Assembly: GCA_035715725.1 (NCBI GenBank)
Contig: DASTKT010000011.1
Coordinates: 1 to 12,554 of the forward strand
Origin: JADGGV01 sp035715725
GTDB taxonomy: Bacteria > Gemmatimonadota > Gemmatimonadetes > Longimicrobiales > RSA9
Direction of reading: 5' to 3'
Length of the DNA stretch: 12,554 nucleotides
Shown here: positions 1 to 6,254 of the stretch, in pieces
How the letters are laid out: every line of letters starts with the position of its first letter
Position numbering within the stretch: position 1 is the stretch's first letter
The notes under the pieces: generated by a model
What the model saw: the letters and a program-made list of their open reading frames with translations, nothing else
Told to the model about the DNA's origin: nothing
Databases searched by the model: none
Translations under genes and position numbers: made by a program

Positions 1-1
1 C

Positions 2-67
2 GTCAACATCCAGCACCGCGGCGGCGACGGCGTCGACCTCGCGCTCGCGGTGACGGGGGCGAAGTAG
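2..67 (+). CDS. 3' end of an unidentified protein (partial)
   Basis: The reading frame is open from the window edge to TAG at 65-67 and gives 21 residues ending LALAVTGAK. The other two forward frames give arginine-rich, low-quality translations, so this frame is the likely real one. A strong hairpin follows 13 bases after the stop, which fits a gene end. Too little is present to name a family. Confidence 0.5.
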   Translation, partial: VNIQHRGGDGVDLALAVTGAK

Positions 68-80
68 TTCCCCCGCCCCA

Positions 81-122
81 CGTTCCGGCACCCGGCGCCG
101 CGTTGCGCCGGGTGCCGGAACG
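81..122 (+). terminator. 17-bp perfect hairpin after the first gene
   Basis: Arms 81-97 and 106-122 are perfectly complementary (core GTTCCGGCACCCGGCG), with an 8-nt loop. The hairpin sits just after the TAG at 65-67. There is no T-run behind the stem, so it is either a U-less terminator, common in GC-rich bacteria, or an mRNA 3'-end stabiliser. A second stem of 9 bp (124-132 with 145-153) follows at once, giving a tandem pair. Termination is inferred from structure and position only. Confidence 0.5.
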
Positions 123-408
123 CCGGACGGCGCGGGCGGAGAGCCGCCGTCCGCCCCGCCCAGCCTCACCGCCGGTCTGTTTCCCGCACCGATCTCGCGA
201 CAGTCCGCTTGACCTTGTGAGTGCTCACGAGCACCTTTGCCTGATGTCGCGGGCCCTCGTCCCACAGGTCGCGACTGTGCAGTCGAGATCGCGGGAATCG
301 AGGCGTACGCCGGACCCGCGGAGACCCCGATGGAGTTCGGCGGGACGAACGGTGCCTGTGGCCGCGTCGCGATCTGGACCCGGAGGGACGATCGGAGCGC
401 TTGCCGTC

Positions 409-533
409 TCGATCTCGATCTCGGCGCCGCAGGCGCGGATCCGTTCTCGATCCCGATCCCGAGCCGGCGCCCAGCGCCGCAGGCGCGGCACCCGCGCCCG
501 AACCACCAGCGTCGGCCCCTAGATCGAGATCGA
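409..533. repeat. CGATC-rich inverted repeat enclosing a 15-bp direct repeat
   Basis: A 13-bp arm TCGATCTCGATCT (409-421) is exactly complementary to AGATCGAGATCGA (521-533). Between them GCGCCGCAGGCGCGG occurs twice, at 424-438 and 474-488, with a 50-bp period. CGATCCCGATCCC lies between the two copies. The arrangement resembles an intergenic repetitive element, but whether it recurs elsewhere in the genome cannot be judged from this window. Confidence 0.5.
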
Positions 534-575
534 CGCTCCACAGCGATGCTCTCCGCCGATCGCGAGGCTCACCCC

Positions 576-1043
576 ATGACGTACACGCTCTGGCGGGCCG
601 ACCGACTGCTCGGGCACGTGCATATCGCGTTTCCGAGCACCGATCCCGATCTGATCGCCGGCATCCTCCATCCGACGCCGGACTACGCCGACATCGCGCC
701 GGTGATGCAGACGCGGGTTGCGATCGCCGCGGGTGCGCCCGTCTTCCGGACTCCGCTCGAGGCGACGTCGCGCTCCGGGCGGCCGTCGCGGTCGAATCAC
801 CGCGTCGCTCTCCGCGCGCCGGATCCCACCGAGGCACAGGGTGTCGCTCCCGAGTCGATCCTCGAGCTGCGCGGCGAGCACGGTGAGGTCGTGGCGAGCG
901 GACCGATGGCGATCCAACGGATCCCGCTCGCGCCCGGCGAAGCCCGCGGCGAGATCGCGGCCGCCTGCGCGGCGCGCGGCCTCGCCTTCAGTCCATGGAT
1001 GGTGACCGCGCGCCGCGAGCGCCGCGGACCCGGACCGGGATGA
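576..1043 (+). CDS. Hypothetical protein, 155 aa
   Basis: I do not recognise a named family. The translation begins MTYTLWRADRLLGHVHIAFP and reads as a mixed alpha/beta soluble protein with no signal peptide or membrane helix. The N-terminal pattern 'YTLWR..RLLGH' looks like the start of a beta-rich domain. The ATG at 576 is chosen because a GAGG lies about 8 bases upstream; an in-frame ATG at 546 lacks such a site. Residues 62-80 are rich in Ser and Arg and could be a disordered loop. It stands 62 bases before the VOC gene on the same strand, so co-transcription is possible. Confidence 0.6.
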   Translation: MTYTLWRADRLLGHVHIAFPSTDPDLIAGILHPTPDYADIAPVMQTRVAIAAGAPVFRTPLEATSRSGRPSRSNHRVALRAPDPTEAQGVAPESILELRGEHGEVVASGPMAIQRIPLAPGEARGEIAAACAARGLAFSPWMVTARRERRGPGPG

Positions 1044-1105
1044 CCCGCTCTCGGCCCCTGCGAGCCGGCCGGGAATCGACGAGCGTGCCTCGGAAGGAGG
1101 CCTGG

Positions 1106-1558
1106 ATGCCCTCGAGCCCCCTGGACGACGTCACCGCCGTCGTCCCCTTCCTGTGCGTGTCCAGCATGGCGCGCTCGCTCCGCTACTACGTGGACGGGCT
1201 CGGCTTCACGATCGAGCACCGCTGGGTCGTCGACGGAAAGATCCGCTGGTGCTGGCTCGCGGGGGGCGGCGCGGCGCTGATGCTCCAGCAGTTCGCGACG
1301 GAGGGCCACGACTCCTGGACCCCCACCGGGAAGGTCGGCGAGGGCGTGTCGCTCTGGTTCATGTGCCGCGACGCCGTCGCGCTCTACCGGGAGCTGGCCT
1401 CGCGCGGGATCGCGGCGTCCGAGCCGCGGGTCGGGAACGGGATGTGGGTCACCACGCTCGACGACCCGGACGGCTATCGCCTCGCCTTCGAGAGCGCGAC
1501 GGATGTTCCCGAGGACACGACGCTGTCGGAGCTGGCCGCACCGGCCGGACCGGGCTGA
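1106..1558 (+). CDS. VOC/glyoxalase-fold family protein, 150 aa
   Basis: The protein has the two-module beta-alpha-beta-beta-beta layout of vicinal-oxygen-chelate (VOC) proteins. Module one runs from VTAVVPFLCV through RSLRYYVDGLGF (about residues 9-60). Module two runs from VSLWFMCRDA to the hallmark DDPDGYRLAFES (residues 119-130). VOC members are glyoxalases, extradiol dioxygenases or antibiotic-binding proteins. The Glu of AFES matches a usual metal-ligand position, but the first-strand His is replaced (PFLCVS), so full glyoxalase chemistry is doubtful. The start is fixed by GGAAGGAGG at 1092-1100, five bases before the ATG. The same nine-base ribosome binding site precedes the next gene. 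Substrate unknown. Confidence 0.85.
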   Translation: MPSSPLDDVTAVVPFLCVSSMARSLRYYVDGLGFTIEHRWVVDGKIRWCWLAGGGAALMLQQFATEGHDSWTPTGKVGEGVSLWFMCRDAVALYRELASRGIAASEPRVGNGMWVTTLDDPDGYRLAFESATDVPEDTTLSELAAPAGPG

Positions 1559-1619
1559 CCTCGAGGCCGCCGGCCCGCGCAGCGCAGGATCACATGTCCT
1601 CCGGAAGGAGGCTTCTCCC

Positions 1620-2453
1620 ATGCCCGCCACGCCATCCGCCGTCTGGCCCCGCGGCCGGAGCATCTCCCCGGCCGCCGTCGCGTTCCTCGTGCTCCTGGCC
1701 GGCGCCGCCGTGCCGGGCCGGGTCGCGGCGCAGAAGCCGCCGAAGCGCGTCCTCATCGGCCGGGTCACGGACCAGGCGACCGGGCAGCCGCTCCTCGGCG
1801 CGAGCGTCTCCCTGGGCGTCTCGCGCCGGACGGCCGTGACCGACACGGCGGGACGCTTCATCCTGCACGACGTGCCGGACGGGCCGCAGGTGCTCGTCGC
1901 CGACCAGCTCGGCTACGCCGCCGCCTTCGTGCCGGTGGAGGTCGGCGAGGCGACGGGGATGGTCCTGATCTCGCTCGAGCCCGACCCGATCGTGCTGCAG
2001 GGCGTCACCGTGCTCGCGGACCGGTTCCGGCGCCGGCGCAACGCCGTCGCCACGAGCGTGCGGGTGTTCGACCGCGATAAGCTGCTGTCCAGCGGCGCGT
2101 ACGACGCCAAGGAGTTCGTGCTCTGGCGGGCCGGCCTGTTCCGCACGAGCTGCAACACCGGCGCGTTCGGTCGCGCCGCCGGCAGCGGCTTCCTGGCGTC
2201 CGGGTTCGCGCCGGCGCCGCCCGCGTTCACGAACGACTTCGACTGCATCTACGTGCGCGGCCGCCCCGTCTCCCCCTCCGTCTACATCGACGAGCGCCCC
2301 GCGTTCGGCGGCCTCGACGAGCTGTCGGGCTACCCCGCCTCCCAGCTCTACCTCGTCGAGGTCTACGGCGGCGGCGCGCAGATCCGGGTGTACTCGACGT
2401 GGTTCGTCGAGCACAGCGCGAAGCGCGGCCTCATGCCGATCCCGTTCTTCTGA
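1620..2453 (+). CDS. Secreted carboxypeptidase-regulatory-like protein with plug-like C-terminus, 277 aa
   Basis: A signal peptide is visible: hydrophobic core SPAAVAFLVLLAGAAVPG (16-33) and likely cleavage after VAA near residue 37. Residues 45-120 form a carboxypeptidase D regulatory-like fold (IGRVTDQATGQPLLGASVSL, then TDTAGRFILHDVPDG), the module usually at the N-terminus of SusC/TonB-type outer-membrane receptors. The remainder resembles the plug region (VLQGVTVLADR near 125-135; YVRGRPVSPSVYIDERPAFGG; LYLVEVYGGGAQI near 243-255), but the protein stops there and has no barrel. Cys178 and Cys209 could form a periplasmic disulfide. GGAAGGAGG at 1603-1611 fixes the ATG. Probably periplasmic or outer-membrane associated. 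Such barrel-less proteins are frequent in Gemmatimonadota; their role is not established. Confidence 0.8.
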   Translation: MPATPSAVWPRGRSISPAAVAFLVLLAGAAVPGRVAAQKPPKRVLIGRVTDQATGQPLLGASVSLGVSRRTAVTDTAGRFILHDVPDGPQVLVADQLGYAAAFVPVEVGEATGMVLISLEPDPIVLQGVTVLADRFRRRRNAVATSVRVFDRDKLLSSGAYDAKEFVLWRAGLFRTSCNTGAFGRAAGSGFLASGFAPAPPAFTNDFDCIYVRGRPVSPSVYIDERPAFGGLDELSGYPASQLYLVEVYGGGAQIRVYSTWFVEHSAKRGLMPIPFF

Positions 2454-2456
2454 GGC

Positions 2457-2484
2457 CGGCGGCGGACGGGGCGCCGCGCCGCCG
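2457..2484 (+). terminator. 8-bp hairpin after the plug-only gene
   Basis: CGGCGGCG (2457-2464) pairs perfectly with CGCCGCCG (2477-2484) across a 12-nt loop, starting three bases after the TGA. There is no T-run. The stem ends exactly where a -10-like TATCAT begins, so terminator and the next promoter appear packed together. Function is inferred. Confidence 0.35.
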
Positions 2485-2490
2485 TATCAT
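2485..2490 (+). promoter_or_regulatory. -10-like TATCAT before the 336-aa gene
   Basis: TATCAT matches four of six positions of the TATAAT consensus and stands out in very GC-rich surroundings, 32 bases before the GTG start. No good -35 hexamer lies 16-18 bases upstream. Similar GTATNNT or GTAGATT elements precede three other plus-strand genes here. Confidence 0.25.
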
Positions 2491-2522
2491 GTCCCTCTCA
2501 CGACTCGACCGGAGGCGGCCGC

Positions 2523-3533
2523 GTGGAATGGCGTGACGAAGACTCGGGCGACGTCGCCTTCGCCGACGACGTGCTCCGCTACGAGCTCCCACCCGCCGGC
2601 CGCGTGCTGCGCCGCGGCGGCGCGTACGAGGTCGAGGAGCCGCGCCGGATCCCCGCGCTTCCGGCTCTGCTCCGCAGTCTCGACGAGGCGGGCGTCGATT
2701 TCCTCGACCCGGACGTGGCCGGCCTCGTCCCGGCTCGCGACGTCGCCGCGTTCTGCCTGCGCCACGGCCTCCAGCTCGACCAGGCGCTCCGCCTCCTGCG
2801 CGGCCAGGAGCCGTACCGCGCGCTCGTCGCGGGCGGCTGGCTCCAGAGCCTCTGGCTGAACCTGATCCTCTTCGAGGAAGGCGACCCGGTGCTCGCCGAG
2901 ATCGGCGTGCCGCTCCCCGTCGCCGAGCTGCATTCGCCCTGGATCGACGGCTGCGAGTCCGGCTACGAGGTGACGACGGAGGAGGCGCGAGGCGCGGGGC
3001 TGAAGCTGCAGGTGCGCGGCGTCGGCGCCGGCGGCGGCCTCCACGCCAAGCTCAGGTTCCACGACCGGCTCTGGACGGAGGCCGCCTGCGGCCAGGTCAC
3101 GATCCCCGGCGACATCGAGGTCGTCCCCTGGACGAACCCGGACACGCGCGAGCGCATCGACGTCGTCTCGATCACGAACATCTCCGCGGGCGAATGGAGC
3201 CTCGCCGAGATCCCCGCGGAGCGCGCGCACCCCTGCTCGGACACGCTGGAGGACCGGCTCCGCGACTTCAGCGAGCGCGAGCGCCGCGGCTGGCTCCGCG
3301 CCGGCGCCGACTTCTTCCGCCACACGGTCGAGGTGGCCGGCGGCATCGAGCGGGAGCGCACGCTCGAGCGCGAGCGCGAGTTCTCCCTCGCGCTCGGCGA
3401 GGTCCTCGAGCTGACCTCCCAGTTCACGCGCGAGTACACCTACTCCTACAAGGTGGCCGGCAAGGCCGACTACGTGGGCTACTTCGAGGACGCGAGGTCC
3501 GAGGCGTTCTTCTGGGCCTGGCGCGGACTCTGA
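2523..3533 (+). CDS. Protein of unknown family, 336 aa
   Basis: I do not recognise this family. The protein is acidic and soluble-looking, with no signal peptide and no convincing membrane helix. The N-terminal third is helical and Leu/Arg-rich (about 40-115, including ALRLLRGQEPYRALVAGGWLQ). The middle (about 130-225) looks beta-rich (GLKLQVRGVGAGGG, then VTIPGDIEVVPWTNP). Residues 240-300 are strongly charged and helical (ERERTLEREREFSLALGEVLEL), possibly a coiled coil. It ends in an aromatic tail (YTYSYK to FFWAWRGL). Cysteines are at about 78, 144, 189 and 238. The GTG start is supported by GGAGG at 2511-2515. The last 55 bases overlap the convergent PhnB-like gene. Single long frame with normal codon use, so a real gene of unknown function. 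Confidence 0.75.
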   Translation: MEWRDEDSGDVAFADDVLRYELPPAGRVLRRGGAYEVEEPRRIPALPALLRSLDEAGVDFLDPDVAGLVPARDVAAFCLRHGLQLDQALRLLRGQEPYRALVAGGWLQSLWLNLILFEEGDPVLAEIGVPLPVAELHSPWIDGCESGYEVTTEEARGAGLKLQVRGVGAGGGLHAKLRFHDRLWTEAACGQVTIPGDIEVVPWTNPDTRERIDVVSITNISAGEWSLAEIPAERAHPCSDTLEDRLRDFSERERRGWLRAGADFFRHTVEVAGGIERERTLEREREFSLALGEVLELTSQFTREYTYSYKVAGKADYVGYFEDARSEAFFWAWRGL

Positions 3534-3937
3534 GGCGACGCCTCGCAGTTCACCATCCACGGCACCCCGAACCGGTCGGCCACCATCCCGAAGCGCGGCG
3601 ACCAGAACGTCTCCTGCATCGGCATGTGCACGGCGCCGCCCTCCACCAGCGCGTCGTAGATGCGCTCCGCGTCCGCCGGCGTCTCGACGGTGATCGACAC
3701 GTAGCTCCCCTTCGGCGCCTGGTACCACGTCGGCGGGGCGTCGCACCCCATCAGCACGGCGTCGCCCACGACCAGCGTGGCGTGCAGGATCGCGTCCTTC
3801 CACTCCGCCGGCACCTGGCTCGCCGCCGGCGACTCGCCGTGCGTCATCATCTCGAGCTGCCCGCCGAGCAGCGTCTGGTAGAATCGGAACGCCTCCGCGC
3901 ACCGGCCGTCGAAGTTCAGGTACGGTTGCAGCTTCAT
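3479..3937 (-). CDS. PhnB-like VOC family protein, 152 aa
   Basis: The sequence MKLQPYLNFDGRCAEAFRFY (1-20) and the C-terminal signature FWSPRFGMVADRFGVPWMVN (111-130) are characteristic of the PhnB/YjdN-type VOC proteins, often annotated '3-demethylubiquinone methyltransferase-like' although they are not methyltransferases. ETPADAERIYDAL marks the second-module helix. The ATG is preceded by a purine-rich GGAGAGGAG ribosome binding site. It is the third gene of a minus-strand operon after the YCII and SRPBCC genes, 76 bases downstream of the latter. The last about 20 residues lie antisense to the end of the 336-aa gene. Function of the family is largely unknown; family assignment is firm. Confidence 0.9.
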   Translation of the reverse strand: MKLQPYLNFDGRCAEAFRFYQTLLGGQLEMMTHGESPAASQVPAEWKDAILHATLVVGDAVLMGCDAPPTWYQAPKGSYVSITVETPADAERIYDALVEGGAVHMPMQETFWSPRFGMVADRFGVPWMVNCEASPQSPRQAQKNASDLASSK

Positions 3938-3978
3938 CGTACTCTCCTCTCCATGATCCGTGATCGAGCGACGTCCGC

Positions 3979-3998
3979 GTGCCCGGCCGCCCGGGCAC
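3979..3998 (-). other. 8-bp hairpin between the SRPBCC and PhnB-like genes
   Basis: GTGCCCGG pairs perfectly with CCGGGCAC around a CCGC tetraloop in the 76-bp gap inside the minus-strand operon. With no T-run it is more likely an mRNA-processing or stability element, or a weak attenuator lowering PhnB-like expression, than a full terminator. Structure is seen; role is inferred. Confidence 0.35.
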
Positions 3999-4013
3999 CC
4001 ACCGCCGGCCCGC

Positions 4014-4631
4014 TCAGCCGGCCGCGACCGTCCTGCCGCGCGCGGGCGCCGGCGCCGACACCGGCGCGACCGCCTGCGCCCGCGCCGCCGCCGCGCGGCG
4101 CTGCGCCTCCTCCTCCGACACCCGCTTCAGCTCCGCCAGCCCCTTCTCGAACTCCCCGCCCACCATCTCGTCCATGTTCAGGAAGATCGAGATCGCCTTC
4201 GCGACGAAGGAGTTCCGACCGCTCATGCCCCACGTCACCGCCACGCCGCCGGGCGCCGGCTTCACCGTGAACTCGATCAGGTTCGTCGCCGGCATCGGCT
4301 TGACGAACTCGGCCCGCACGGCGATGCGCTCGTTCGGCGTGCTCTCCGTCAGCGTCATCCGCCCCTCGCCCATCTTCGGGCCCACATAGTGGTAGCTCGC
4401 GCCCACGCCCGACGGGGTCCCCGAGTACGTGATCTTCATCCCCGGGTCCTCCCGCTCGAACGGGTTCCACCGGCTCCACCGGTGGAGGTCGTTCAACTGC
4501 GCGAACACCACCTCCGCCGGCGCGGCCACCGTCGCGCTCCGCTCGATGTGGAACTCCGCCGGCCGCGTGGCCACCACGGCCAGGAACGCGACGACGATCA
4601 GAACCACGCCCACCCCGATCTTCTTCAGCAT
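4014..4631 (-). CDS. Membrane-anchored SRPBCC (polyketide cyclase/START-like) protein, 205 aa
   Basis: Residues 4-22 (KIGVGVVLIVVAFLAVVAT) form one N-terminal membrane helix. Then comes an SRPBCC ligand-binding fold: HIERSATVAAPAEVVFAQLNDLHRWSRWNPFE (28-59) is the typical opening strand and helix, followed by GVGASYHYVGPKMGEGRMTLTE and a long C-terminal helix (about 145-175). The last 30 residues are an Ala/Pro-rich, probably disordered tail. The domain should face the periplasm and bind a hydrophobic ligand; the ligand is unknown. Its ATG overlaps the YCII stop by one base (TGATG), a sign of translational coupling. Family assignment is firm. Confidence 0.9.
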   Translation of the reverse strand: MLKKIGVGVVLIVVAFLAVVATRPAEFHIERSATVAAPAEVVFAQLNDLHRWSRWNPFEREDPGMKITYSGTPSGVGASYHYVGPKMGEGRMTLTESTPNERIAVRAEFVKPMPATNLIEFTVKPAPGGVAVTWGMSGRNSFVAKAISIFLNMDEMVGGEFEKGLAELKRVSEEEAQRRAAAARAQAVAPVSAPAPARGRTVAAG

Positions 4632-5050
4632 CACGCCCGCCCCTCGATCTCGTCCCGCAGCCGCGCGTGGTGCTCGACCGCCTCGCTCTCGCCGAAGTCC
4701 GACAGCTCGTAGAACGGGCGGATCTCGATCTCGACGTTCGCCTCGAAACCGAACGCCGGCCACCGCCGCGCCCACGCGATCGCCTCCTCCAGCGAGCCCA
4801 CGTCGATCACCGAGTAGCCGGCGATCAGCTCCTTCGTCTCCGCGAACGGCCCGTCGACCACGGTCGGCTTCCCATCCGTGAACTTCACGCGCGCGCCGTG
4901 CGAGCTCGGCTTCAGCCCGTCGCCCGAGACCATCACCCCCGCCTTCACCAGCTCCTCGTTGTATTTCGCCATCGCCTCGAGCAGCTCCTCGCTCGGCATG
5001 ACGCCGGCCTCGGTGTTCTGGTCGGCCTTGCGGATCACCATGAATCGCAT
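4631..5050 (-). CDS. YCII-related (DGPF-domain) protein, 139 aa
   Basis: Family signatures are visible: MRFMVIRKAD at the N-terminus, KYNEELVKAGVMVSGDGLKPS (29-49) and the diagnostic DGPFAETKELIAGY (66-79), then a helix SLEEAIAWARRWP. YCII-like proteins have a ferredoxin-like fold and are suspected enzymes using a His-Asp pair. Many bacteria carry such genes beside an ECF sigma factor; none is present here. The start at 5050 is supported by an AGGGGAG site upstream. It is the first gene of a three-gene minus-strand operon and probably its promoter-proximal member. Length is normal for the family, with an acidic C-terminal extension (ESEAVEHHARLRDEIEG). Confidence 0.9.
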   Translation of the reverse strand: MRFMVIRKADQNTEAGVMPSEELLEAMAKYNEELVKAGVMVSGDGLKPSSHGARVKFTDGKPTVVDGPFAETKELIAGYSVIDVGSLEEAIAWARRWPAFGFEANVEIEIRPFYELSDFGESEAVEHHARLRDEIEGRA

Positions 5051-5404
5051 CGTCGTCTCCCCTGGCACTCTCGGGTTCGGGGCCGGGCCCGGGGCGATCC
5101 CGGCCGGCCGACTCCAGCTTCTACCTATGCGACGAACGGGGCCCGCCGAATTCGACACGGCGATGCATCGTCGTTCGGCGGCGCCGTCGCGGGGTGGGAA
5201 TCCCGGGTCGCCAGAGTCGGTTCCGGCCGGCGGTCCGGCCCACCAAGCCGGCCCTCCGGGACGGCCACGCGGTATGCTTCTCGCGCCCGGCCGCATGGGG
5301 GAGTACTCGTCCGGGGAACGGGCGAGCGCGGCGACGATCCGCATCGCCAGACCGGAGTCGCCCCGCCAACGAGACGGACGACTCCAACCCACCGAGGAGG
5401 CGCC
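5051..5404. other. Divergent intergenic region between the YCII operon and the ferritin-like gene
   Basis: Both flanking genes point outward, so promoters for both should lie here. I see a perfect 10-bp palindrome CCGGGCCCGG at 5083-5092 in the YCII leader. A -10-like TATGCT lies at 5273-5278, 127 bases before the ferritin-like start. A GAGGAGG ribosome binding site sits at 5394-5400. No convincing -35 hexamer, riboswitch or small gene was found; the open frames through here are shadows. Confidence 0.4.
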
Positions 5405-6058
5405 ATGTCCACCGACACCAATGCCGCCAGGATCTCCAGCCGCAGCAACGACAAGGCTTTGCGCGACGTCCTCGACTTCCTCGTAACCCAGGAGAAGCTC
5501 AGCGTGACGTTCGTCACCGCCGCGATCGAGCGCGCCGCCGGCACGCCGTCGGAGGCGTTCCTGCCCGTCCTGCGCAACGTCGTCACGACCGAGTTCCTCC
5601 ACGAGCAGGCGCTCGATCAGGCTGGCGGTACGCCGTTCACCTCGTCATTCTGGCTCCCGGACGCCGCGTTCGGTGGCGGCGGCGCCGATTTCTTCGCCAG
5701 CGTCGAGGCGGTCGAGTCCATCGAGGTCAGCCTCTATCTCATCGGCGTGAGCGCCTATGTCCGCGCGGGCGAGGAGCTCGGCGCCCGGATGTGCGCCGAG
5801 GCGATGGGCACCGAGGCGGTGCACCGCGCGCTGGCGCGCTTCGCGCAGGGCCAGCTCGGCAAGAACGTCGGCGTCCCCAACGACGTCGGGTTCGAGAACT
5901 TCGACTGGCCGACCGTGAACAAGGTGCGCGACGCGCTCGAAGGGCTCGGCATCGGCTATGGGACGACCGGCAAGCAGCCCGGGCGCTTCTACGAGTACCC
6001 GGGCGACCCGATCGCGCGGGGCGTCGGCACGCCGGTCAGCCACACCGTTCCAGCCTGA
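5405..6058 (+). CDS. Ferritin-like domain protein, 217 aa
   Basis: The protein is mostly helical and carries two half-sites of a carboxylate-bridged metal centre. E30 is followed 33 residues later by E63xxH66 (TTEFLHE), and E104 is followed 33 residues later by E137xxH140 (GTEAVHR). This ExnExxH duplication is the hallmark of ferritin-like four-helix di-metal proteins. It most resembles the desiccation-associated/Ferritin_2-type group rather than classical ferritin, so storage-cage formation is not implied. There is no signal peptide. The start is set by GAGGAGG at 5394-5400, four bases before the ATG. The C-terminus (QPGRFYEYPGDPIARG) is non-helical. A perfect hairpin lies downstream. Likely role: iron handling or oxidative stress, inferred. 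Confidence 0.8.
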   Translation: MSTDTNAARISSRSNDKALRDVLDFLVTQEKLSVTFVTAAIERAAGTPSEAFLPVLRNVVTTEFLHEQALDQAGGTPFTSSFWLPDAAFGGGGADFFASVEAVESIEVSLYLIGVSAYVRAGEELGARMCAEAMGTEAVHRALARFAQGQLGKNVGVPNDVGFENFDWPTVNKVRDALEGLGIGYGTTGKQPGRFYEYPGDPIARGVGTPVSHTVPA

Positions 6059-6080
6059 AGCATCGCCGACGACGCTTGCT

Positions 6081-6099
6081 GGGCACCCGCGGGGTGCCC
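6081..6099 (+). terminator. 8-bp hairpin after the ferritin-like gene
   Basis: GGGCACCC (6081-6088) pairs perfectly with GGGTGCCC (6092-6099) around a GCG loop, 22 bases after the stop. A smaller CCCG/CGGG stem follows. No T-run, so intrinsic termination is inferred from position and stem strength. Confidence 0.45.
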
Positions 6100-6135
6100 G
6101 CCCCCGGCATGCGGGCCGATCGCCCCGCCGAGGGG

Positions 6136-6152
6136 TATCTTGGAAATTTCCA
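6136..6152 (+). promoter_or_regulatory. -10-like element joined to a perfect 12-bp palindrome
   Basis: TATCTT (6136-6141) resembles a -10 box. The perfect palindrome TGGAAATTTCCA (6141-6152) begins at its last base and would cover the expected transcription start. An AT-rich perfect palindrome is conspicuous in this DNA. It lies about 100 bases before the acyltransferase-like gene, so it could be an operator for that operon. No regulator is identified. Confidence 0.35.
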
Positions 6153-6254
6153 GCCAGGGCGGGCAATGCACGACCGACGCGGGTCGACGATCGGAGGGAC
6201 ATCCCGGCGAGCGCGCGGAGCGCATCGCCGTCCGAGGACGGTGCCGGCTCGTCG

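Larger units (their letters stand above)
68..575. other. Gene-free stretch with hairpins, palindromes and CGATC repeats
   Basis: I see no convincing gene here: the open frames on both strands translate to arginine/serine-rich products typical of chance frames in GC-rich DNA. It holds two tandem hairpins (81-153) and several short dyads with 2-nt centres: GTGCTC-AC-GAGCAC at 221-234 and CGACTG-TG-CAGTCG at 272-285. It also holds a repeat cluster at 409-533. A TTGACC at 209-214 resembles a -35 box next to the first dyad, but no -10 is correctly spaced behind it. Confidence 0.5.

Noticed and set aside
166..837. Long minus-strand open frames over the gene-free region and the hypothetical gene
   Set aside because: Arg/Ser/Gly-rich composition without domain pattern; chance frames of GC-rich DNA, antisense to a better-supported gene.
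797..1861. 354-aa minus-strand frame across the VOC and plug-only genes
   Set aside because: No ribosome binding site or family signature; it is antisense to two genes with strong ribosome binding sites.
2487..3998. 503-aa minus-strand frame across the 336-aa gene
   Set aside because: Low-complexity Ala/Arg/Glu/Val/Leu composition and antisense to a plus-strand gene with GGAGG-GTG start and to the PhnB-like frame; judged a shadow. This is the longest shadow in the window, so I checked it twice.
3194..4270. 358-aa plus-strand frame
   Set aside because: Overlaps the end of the 336-aa gene and the PhnB-like and SRPBCC genes; Arg/Pro-rich with no motif.
6190..6201. GGAGGGA followed by ATC as an alternative acyltransferase start
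   Set aside because: ATC is not a normal start codon; ATG 6255 is preferred despite its weak ribosome binding site.
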